From positions 1 through 18,399 of the forward strand of contig DBOL01000104.1 of assembly GCA_002299555.1 (NCBI GenBank): a stretch of 18,399 nt of DNA, in the 5' to 3' direction. Below are positions 14,264 to 18,399 of the stretch, in pieces. The position numbers and the translations under genes were made by a program. The notes under the pieces were generated by a model, which was not told the DNA's origin, did not search any database, and was given only the letters and a program-made list of their open reading frames with translations. Position 1 is the stretch's first letter. Each line of letters begins with the position of its first letter. This stretch comes from Candidatus Aminicenantes bacterium UBA647 (lineage in GTDB: Bacteria > Acidobacteriota > Aminicenantia > UBA2199).

Positions 14264-16146
14264 TATTTTACCTTAAGAATTATGAAAGTAAGATCATCTT
14301 TGTTGTTCTTATCCTGTGCAAATTCTATGCTGAGCTCAAGTAGTTTCTGTTTGATCTCACCTGGAGATGAATCAGCATTTTCAGATATTATTTTTTTGAC
14401 CGGCTCAAGTCCCAGCATCTCACCTTCCTGGTTCATTATTTCTGATAATCCGTCAGAAAACAGGAAGAGTATGTCGCCACTCTCATATTTTTGTTCTATC
14501 TCCTCGATCTTATCTTCAGAAAAGTTTATAAGTCCGATAGCCATCCCATCAGGATAAAGCTCAATACATTCACCTCTTTTTTTACTGAAGAAAACAGCCT
14601 GAGTATGTCCCGCTCTTGAAAGAATAAATTTTTCATCTGCGATATGAAATTTTGCTACACTGATCGTAATAAAAGTGACTTTATCAAATGATTCATGAAG
14701 TGTAGCATGACATTCTGCAAGAAGTGTTGATGGTGACATGTCTTTCTTTTGAAGATAATTTACGAGTCCCTTCAGTTCTGCCATGTAAAAAGCGGCACTG
14801 GTGCCCTTGCCGGATACATCTGCTACCAGTATTGACAAGGATTCCCCATCTTTATAAAAATAGTCAAAATAGTCTCCGGCTATTTCTGAAGCCGGGATGT
14901 TTGTAGCGGCTATTTCAAATTCTTCTGTTATCAATGAGTCACTAGGGAGAAGTTTTAATTGAATCGTTCTTGCAATATTCAATTCCTCTTCAAGTCTCTG
15001 CTTTTTCTTTTCCTCTACGAGAAGTCTGTTAATCCCTGATGCCATCTCATTAAAAGAGTCGGCAAGGTATTGAAGCTGATCACCGGAGTTTGTTTTGATC
15101 TTTACATTAAAATCACCCTTCCTGATCCGCTGAATACCTTTGGTTATTTGATTTATTGATTTAGTTACAACCCTTATCATTCTAAATCCGATGACAAATG
15201 AAATAATTATAAATGTGCCGAAAAGAAAGATCAGGAAGTAAATCAGCTTTCTGACAAATGTTTGTGTTGTTGCAGAATTTACTATCTCGATCCTGTTAAA
15301 TGTTTTTTCATAATCTATCAGCAGGAGGAAGAATTTTTTCCTCCTTTCAGGTTTTGAATTTACTATACTGTCAAAATCCAAATATTCAAATTCCAGCATA
15401 TGGGGGAGAAAAAAAGTTTCTCCTTCACTTTCACCACCCGGAAGATTTTCCGGAAAATCAAATACAACCTTTTCAGCAACATCCTGATATTTGATCTTAA
15501 AATCACTTATCGTTGAAAATTCATCTAAAAATTTCTGGTTAATGGATGTAGCAAACAGAATAGCGAATTCCCCCCGCTTAATAAAGATCCCATGGTACAA
15601 TTTCTTCTCCACCACGAAATATCCCTGGAATTCATTCTGAATTATTTTTCTATCGTTGAAATTTTCGGGGTATTTATAAAAAGGTTTATACTCATTGTCA
15701 GTTTTTTCATAAAATACTACATTCAGAAAATCTATGCCTGTGTCAAGAATGACCGCCCTTTCGATCAATTGGGTCATACCTTCCTTCGAATCCGTGTCAA
15801 AATAATTCTGAGTAACGAGCTCCAATTGTTTAAGTCTGTTGTCCATAATATTGTCAACGATGGTGATCCCATATTGAGCAATAACCATATTTAAAAATAT
15901 AAAGAAGAATACTACAAGGAAAATAAGCGGAGTGATCACAAGGAAAAGACTTGAAATAAGCAGCCGGTTACGGACATGCCAGAAAAGCTTTTTCTTAACA
16001 ATGATGAGGAGGCGAAGAACGGCAACGAATATCATTGTCCATAGGAATATTCTAAATGTTTCTCTGGAACAGAACAGGAAGCATAAATTTGTGATCACAA
16101 AGAGAACTGCTAAAAAAAAATCAATCTTTTTCCAGTTTCGGAGCAT
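14263..16146 (-). CDS. RsbU/SpoIIE-type PP2C phosphatase with sensor region and HAMP domain
   Basis: A 627-aa membrane protein. Order: N-terminal helices (about 9-27, 32-50, 62-88), an extracytoplasmic sensor-like region (about 92-298), a further helix (about 300-321), HAMP (about 322-378), and a PP2C phosphatase of the RsbU class (about 385-627). The signature ELNIARTIQLKLLP (388-401) links HAMP to the phosphatase; metal ligands are expected at D425 (GDYFD), D443 (DVSGKG), D565 (SDGLSE) and D617/D618 (DDLT). Such proteins dephosphorylate anti-sigma-factor antagonists (STAS proteins) and so set the activity of alternative sigma factors; no STAS or RsbW-like gene is present here. It is the first gene of the unit; the ATG has no SD and follows a -10 box by 6 nt. 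Confidence 0.93.
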   Translation of the reverse strand: MLRNWKKIDFFLAVLFVITNLCFLFCSRETFRIFLWTMIFVAVLRLLIIVKKKLFWHVRNRLLISSLFLVITPLIFLVVFFFIFLNMVIAQYGITIVDNIMDNRLKQLELVTQNYFDTDSKEGMTQLIERAVILDTGIDFLNVVFYEKTDNEYKPFYKYPENFNDRKIIQNEFQGYFVVEKKLYHGIFIKRGEFAILFATSINQKFLDEFSTISDFKIKYQDVAEKVVFDFPENLPGGESEGETFFLPHMLEFEYLDFDSIVNSKPERRKKFFLLLIDYEKTFNRIEIVNSATTQTFVRKLIYFLIFLFGTFIIISFVIGFRMIRVVTKSINQITKGIQRIRKGDFNVKIKTNSGDQLQYLADSFNEMASGINRLLVEEKKKQRLEEELNIARTIQLKLLPSDSLITEEFEIAATNIPASEIAGDYFDYFYKDGESLSILVADVSGKGTSAAFYMAELKGLVNYLQKKDMSPSTLLAECHATLHESFDKVTFITISVAKFHIADEKFILSRAGHTQAVFFSKKRGECIELYPDGMAIGLINFSEDKIEEIEQKYESGDILFLFSDGLSEIMNQEGEMLGLEPVKKIISENADSSPGEIKQKLLELSIEFAQDKNNKDDLTFIILKVK

Positions 16147-16152
16147 CTGTGA

Positions 16153-16181
16153 ATTATATTATTAAAAAGAGGAAAAAACAA
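16153..16181 (-). promoter_or_regulatory. Promoter of the RsbU-like gene, probably leaderless
   Basis: On the - strand TTGTTT (16181-16176), a 17-bp spacer and a perfect TATAAT (16158-16153). Exactly 6 nt (TCACAG) separate the -10 box from the ATG at 16146, and there is no SD, so the predicted transcript begins at or within a base or two of the start codon. Confidence 0.6.
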
Positions 16182-16196
16182 TAAAGCTGCCGGGAC

Positions 16197-16228
16197 AAAA
16201 AAAAGGGAAGGCCGAAGCCTTCCCTTTT
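16197..16228 (-). terminator. Intrinsic terminator of hflK-hflC
   Basis: A perfect 12-bp stem: bases 16201-16212 pair with 16217-16228. On the - strand the GC-rich core closes a TTCG tetraloop (C-UUCG-G, a very stable type), and the stem runs into a U tract of eight (A run 16197-16204 on the + strand). It lies 14 nt after the hflC stop and upstream of the RsbU-like promoter, so it insulates the two - strand units. Confidence 0.92.
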
Positions 16229-16241
16229 ATAAATTAACTGT

Positions 16242-17228
16242 CTATTTTCCTGACTTTTTGTACAGATATTTGAAGAATTCAAAATCTGTGCTAAAAATCT
16301 TCTTCATTTTAGGTAATACTTTCTGGTACTGAACAATTGCCATCCAGAAATCTGCAAATTCAGCATCTTTTGAGTAAGCTTTGTTCCTGATCTGAAGAGC
16401 GATAGCATCAGCTTTTGCTTTTTTCTCTTTTGCTATTCTTTCTGCATCAGAGGTTATTGATAGTAACTCTCTCTGCATTTTCCCTAACCATCTGGCATTT
16501 TCACCTTCACCGTCAGATCTGAATGCCTGTGCGATCTGGTTTCTTTCCTTTATCATTCTGTTATAAACACTCTGTGTCAGGTCATCGGAATATTTGATCT
16601 GCCTGATGATAATATCTATCAATTTGATTCCGTATTGAGGCGTAATCTCTTTTGCTGCAGTGAGCATCTCATCTGACAGTGTTTTTCTGCCTTTGTTTAT
16701 ATTTGCATACTGAACATTGGTAAATGTTGAAATTACCTGATCATCACTTTTTTTCATATCTGCATCTTCTGTCTGGAAAACATTTCTTCTCTCGATCTCA
16801 TTGATGACATTCGAGTTCCTTATAGCTTCTCTGAGAAGATTGTTGGCAATGATCTGTCTTACACTTGAGTCGATAACATCATCGAGCCTTGATTGTGCCT
16901 GGGCGATCGTACCAACTGATTCATAGAATTTTTTAAGATTGGTGATCCTCCATCTTGCAGTAGCATCAACCCAGACGAACTGGTTCTCTTCTGTTGGAAG
17001 CCTGCGGGCATCTCCGTCCCAGGACTGGATCTTCTTAGAATACTTTGAGACCTGATCGATCACCGGTACTTTGAATTTTAATCCTGCGTCAGCTTCTGTT
17101 TTTATTATTTTACCGAATCTGGTAACAATTGCCATCTCGCCCTCTTCAACTACATAATATGGCCCCATAAGAAAGAAGACAATGATCAATGCTCCGATTA
17201 CAAATGATATAGGTTTAAATTTGTTCAT
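16242..17228 (-). CDS. hflC: HflC, SPFH-domain membrane protease regulator
   Basis: HflC forms, with HflK, a large cage-like inner-membrane assembly around the FtsH protease that modulates degradation of membrane proteins. Seen: one N-terminal membrane segment (about 7-25) followed by the extracytoplasmic SPFH/band-7 domain starting at VVEEGEMAIVTRFGK (26-40), then a charged helical region with alternating Lys/Ala and a C-terminal YQKVLPKMKK segment typical of the family. Length 328 aa is normal. The ATG overlaps the hflK stop (ATGA) and has AAAGGAGGAGAAAA in front, a strong SD. FtsH is not in the window. Confidence 0.93.
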   Translation of the reverse strand: MNKFKPISFVIGALIIVFFLMGPYYVVEEGEMAIVTRFGKIIKTEADAGLKFKVPVIDQVSKYSKKIQSWDGDARRLPTEENQFVWVDATARWRITNLKKFYESVGTIAQAQSRLDDVIDSSVRQIIANNLLREAIRNSNVINEIERRNVFQTEDADMKKSDDQVISTFTNVQYANINKGRKTLSDEMLTAAKEITPQYGIKLIDIIIRQIKYSDDLTQSVYNRMIKERNQIAQAFRSDGEGENARWLGKMQRELLSITSDAERIAKEKKAKADAIALQIRNKAYSKDAEFADFWMAIVQYQKVLPKMKKIFSTDFEFFKYLYKKSGK

Positions 17229-18199
17229 TTTTCTCCTCCTTTGTTGAGGGATTTAAAGGGGATGAAATTTTTGAGCATTTTATCAACAAATTCTGTTTCA
17301 CCTGTTTTAAATATCTCTTCGAACATTTCGTAATAGAGTCTGGTTCTGGTAATTCTCGGGTTCTTTCTATATTCCCCGTAAACAGCCAGGAACCTTGCTA
17401 TATCACCTTTTGCTTTATTCACTTTTTCAATTGCATATCCTTCCGCTTCCTCAATGGTCTGCTGTGCCTGACCTCTCGCTTTTGGAATAGCCCTGTTGTA
17501 TGATTCTTTACCGGTATCGATCAGACGGCTTCTATCCTGGATCGCTTTGTTAACATCTTCAAAAGCGTCCTGGACAGGGCCTTTAGGCGGTTCAATATTC
17601 TGAAGTTTAACAGTAGTTACATTAACTCCAAGGTCGTATAGCTTGAAGAACTCATTCATCATTACCTGACCCTTCGATTCGATATTTGATCTCTCATTGC
17701 CGATAACATCAAAAACCGTTCTGTCACCTACGAGGTTATTAATAACCGATTGTGAAATATCACGGATCGTTTTCCTCTGATTATCAAGGTTGAACAACCA
17801 TGCCCGGGGATTAACGATCTTATACTGAATGATCCAGCTGACGTCAACGATATTCAGGTCACCTGTCAGCATGACAGATTCGCCACTGTAATTTCTTGAC
17901 GAATACACTGTGTTAACACCGGCCCTCTCGGTTCTGAAACCGAATTCTTCTTTAAGAACCCTCTGAGTTGGTACATTGTAATTTTTTTCAATACCGAAAG
18001 GTAACTTGAAGTGAAGTCCCGGTCCGGTTATTCTGCTGAATTCTCCCATTAAAAGGATCACAGCCTCTTCCTTCTGATCAACCATGTAAAAACTTGATAG
18101 TCCGGCAATGATCAGAAAGATAACAATAATTATCGCTACTATCGATTTTGGTGTCAGCTTCTTCTGAAGTTGATCCAGATCGATTACATTGTCTGTCAT
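17225..18199 (-). CDS. hflK: HflK, SPFH-domain membrane protease regulator
   Basis: Partner of HflC. The 324-aa protein has a short cytoplasmic tail, one membrane segment (about 19-39) and an SPFH domain beginning DQKEEAVILLMGEFSRI (41-57), with the conserved IDVSWIIQYKI-like core spelled IVDVSWIIQYKI and the helical segment RGQAQQTIEEAEGYA before the C-terminal helices. It lacks the long Gly-rich N-terminal tail of E. coli HflK. ATG 18199 has GGAGGAG upstream. It is transcribed from its own promoter, which lies within an inverted repeat, and is followed by hflC with a 4-nt overlap and an intrinsic terminator. Confidence 0.93.
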   Translation of the reverse strand: MTDNVIDLDQLQKKLTPKSIVAIIIVIFLIIAGLSSFYMVDQKEEAVILLMGEFSRITGPGLHFKLPFGIEKNYNVPTQRVLKEEFGFRTERAGVNTVYSSRNYSGESVMLTGDLNIVDVSWIIQYKIVNPRAWLFNLDNQRKTIRDISQSVINNLVGDRTVFDVIGNERSNIESKGQVMMNEFFKLYDLGVNVTTVKLQNIEPPKGPVQDAFEDVNKAIQDRSRLIDTGKESYNRAIPKARGQAQQTIEEAEGYAIEKVNKAKGDIARFLAVYGEYRKNPRITRTRLYYEMFEEIFKTGETEFVDKMLKNFIPFKSLNKGGEK

Positions 18200-18221
18200 A
18201 TTCTCCTCCTTTTGTATCTTA

Positions 18222-18277
18222 TGTGCTTATTATATATCATTTTACAATCTTTTTAAATTAAAAGTTTAATAAGCACA
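18222..18277. repeat. Perfect 11-bp inverted repeat flanking the hflK promoter
   Basis: TGTGCTTATTA at 18222-18232 is the exact reverse complement of TAATAAGCACA at 18267-18277, separated by 34 bp. One arm overlaps the hflK -10 box and predicted start site; the other lies upstream of its -35 box and about 30 bp before the -35 of the divergent gene. This arrangement fits two binding sites for one regulator, possibly with looping. Confidence 0.5.
18229..18257 (-). promoter_or_regulatory. Promoter of hflK-hflC
   Basis: On the - strand TTTAAA (18257-18252), a 17-bp spacer and a perfect TATAAT (18234-18229). The predicted start near 18222 gives a leader of about 23 nt carrying the GGAGGAG ribosome binding site. 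The -10 box overlaps one arm of an 11-bp inverted repeat. Confidence 0.6.
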
Positions 18278-18307
18278 AAAAAATTGATATAAAACTAAAG
18301 GAAATCG

Positions 18308-18336
18308 TTGTAAAATCAATTACTTCAGATTATCAT
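18308..18336 (+). promoter_or_regulatory. Promoter of the divergent gene at the window end
   Basis: TTGTAA (18308-18313), a 17-bp spacer and TATCAT (18331-18336). The predicted start near 18343 would leave about 20 nt of leader with the AGGAG site at 18352-18356. The -10 hexamer is the same as at usp, and both read TTATCATT. Confidence 0.5.
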
Positions 18337-18362
18337 TAATTTAAAACATACAGGAGTTAATA

Positions 18363-18399
18363 GTGAATAAAAAGGATAAAGTAAAAACTTCCGAAGATT
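18363..18399 (+). CDS. Start of a gene running off the window (function unknown)
   Basis: GTG at 18363 has AGGAG (18352-18356) at a 6-nt spacing and opens a frame reading MNKKDKVKTSED to the end of the window. Only 12 residues are visible, all polar and Lys-rich, so no function can be given. The promoter and SD upstream make the start credible. Confidence 0.55.
   Translation, partial: MNKKDKVKTSED

Noticed and set aside
1..18399. tRNA, rRNA, CRISPR array, prophage or transposon
   Set aside because: No regularly spaced repeats, tRNA-like cloverleaf or mobile-element genes were seen on either strand.

Overview
The window looks like chromosomal DNA of an AT-rich, Gram-negative (two-membrane) bacterium. 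It carries TamB, BamA and a SurA-like periplasmic protein for outer-membrane biogenesis, plus the inner-membrane pair HflK/HflC. Standard stop codons are used, genes are tightly packed with many 4-26 bp overlaps, and most starts have AGGAG-type ribosome binding sites. I see no phage, transposon, tRNA, rRNA or CRISPR material. Gene content does not match a familiar model genus. An uncultured lineage of the Delongbacteria/Cloacimonadota kind is a guess, not a result.

Layout. (1) Bases 1-7867, + strand: a possible short terminator and an extended -10 promoter, then a transaldolase-like aldolase (113-757), a TamB-family protein (764-4188, whose N-terminus is separated from the body by a -1 frameshift at a run of nine T), a BamA/Omp85 protein with seven apparent POTRA repeats (4192-6903), a SurA-like protein without a PPIase domain (6893-7540) and a small membrane zinc-ribbon protein (7547-7867). 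(2) Bases 7868-12345, - strand, abutting unit 1 stop to stop: dnaJ, an HspR-type MerR repressor, an RpoH/RpoD-like sigma factor, a DnaC-like ATPase, a MoxR AAA+ ATPase and an unrecognised membrane-anchored protein, nearly all overlapping or spaced by a few bases. (3) 12513-13352, + strand: a tandem-domain universal stress protein with a near-consensus promoter. (4) 13327-16146, - strand: an RsbU-like PP2C phosphatase with a sensor region and HAMP, RNase III and a FlbD-like small protein. (5) 16242-18199, - strand: hflK-hflC with a clear promoter and terminator. (6) 18363-18399, + strand: the first codons of a divergent gene.

How they may work together. Unit 1 is an envelope-assembly cassette: lipid transport (TamB), beta-barrel insertion (BamA) and periplasmic chaperoning (SurA-like). 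Unit 2 is the most unusual part. A chaperone, a heat-shock-type repressor and a dedicated sigma factor share one apparent transcript with a helicase-loader-like ATPase and a MoxR ATPase, which suggests a self-contained stress regulon with both negative and positive control. Units 3-5 add more stress and quality-control functions (Usp, RsbU-like phosphatase, HflKC).

Two predicted promoters (dnaJ and the RsbU-like gene) have their -10 box exactly 6 nt from the ATG and no Shine-Dalgarno, which suggests leaderless mRNAs. The hflK promoter lies inside a perfect 11-bp inverted repeat. All functional calls are from reading the sequence; no database search was run.
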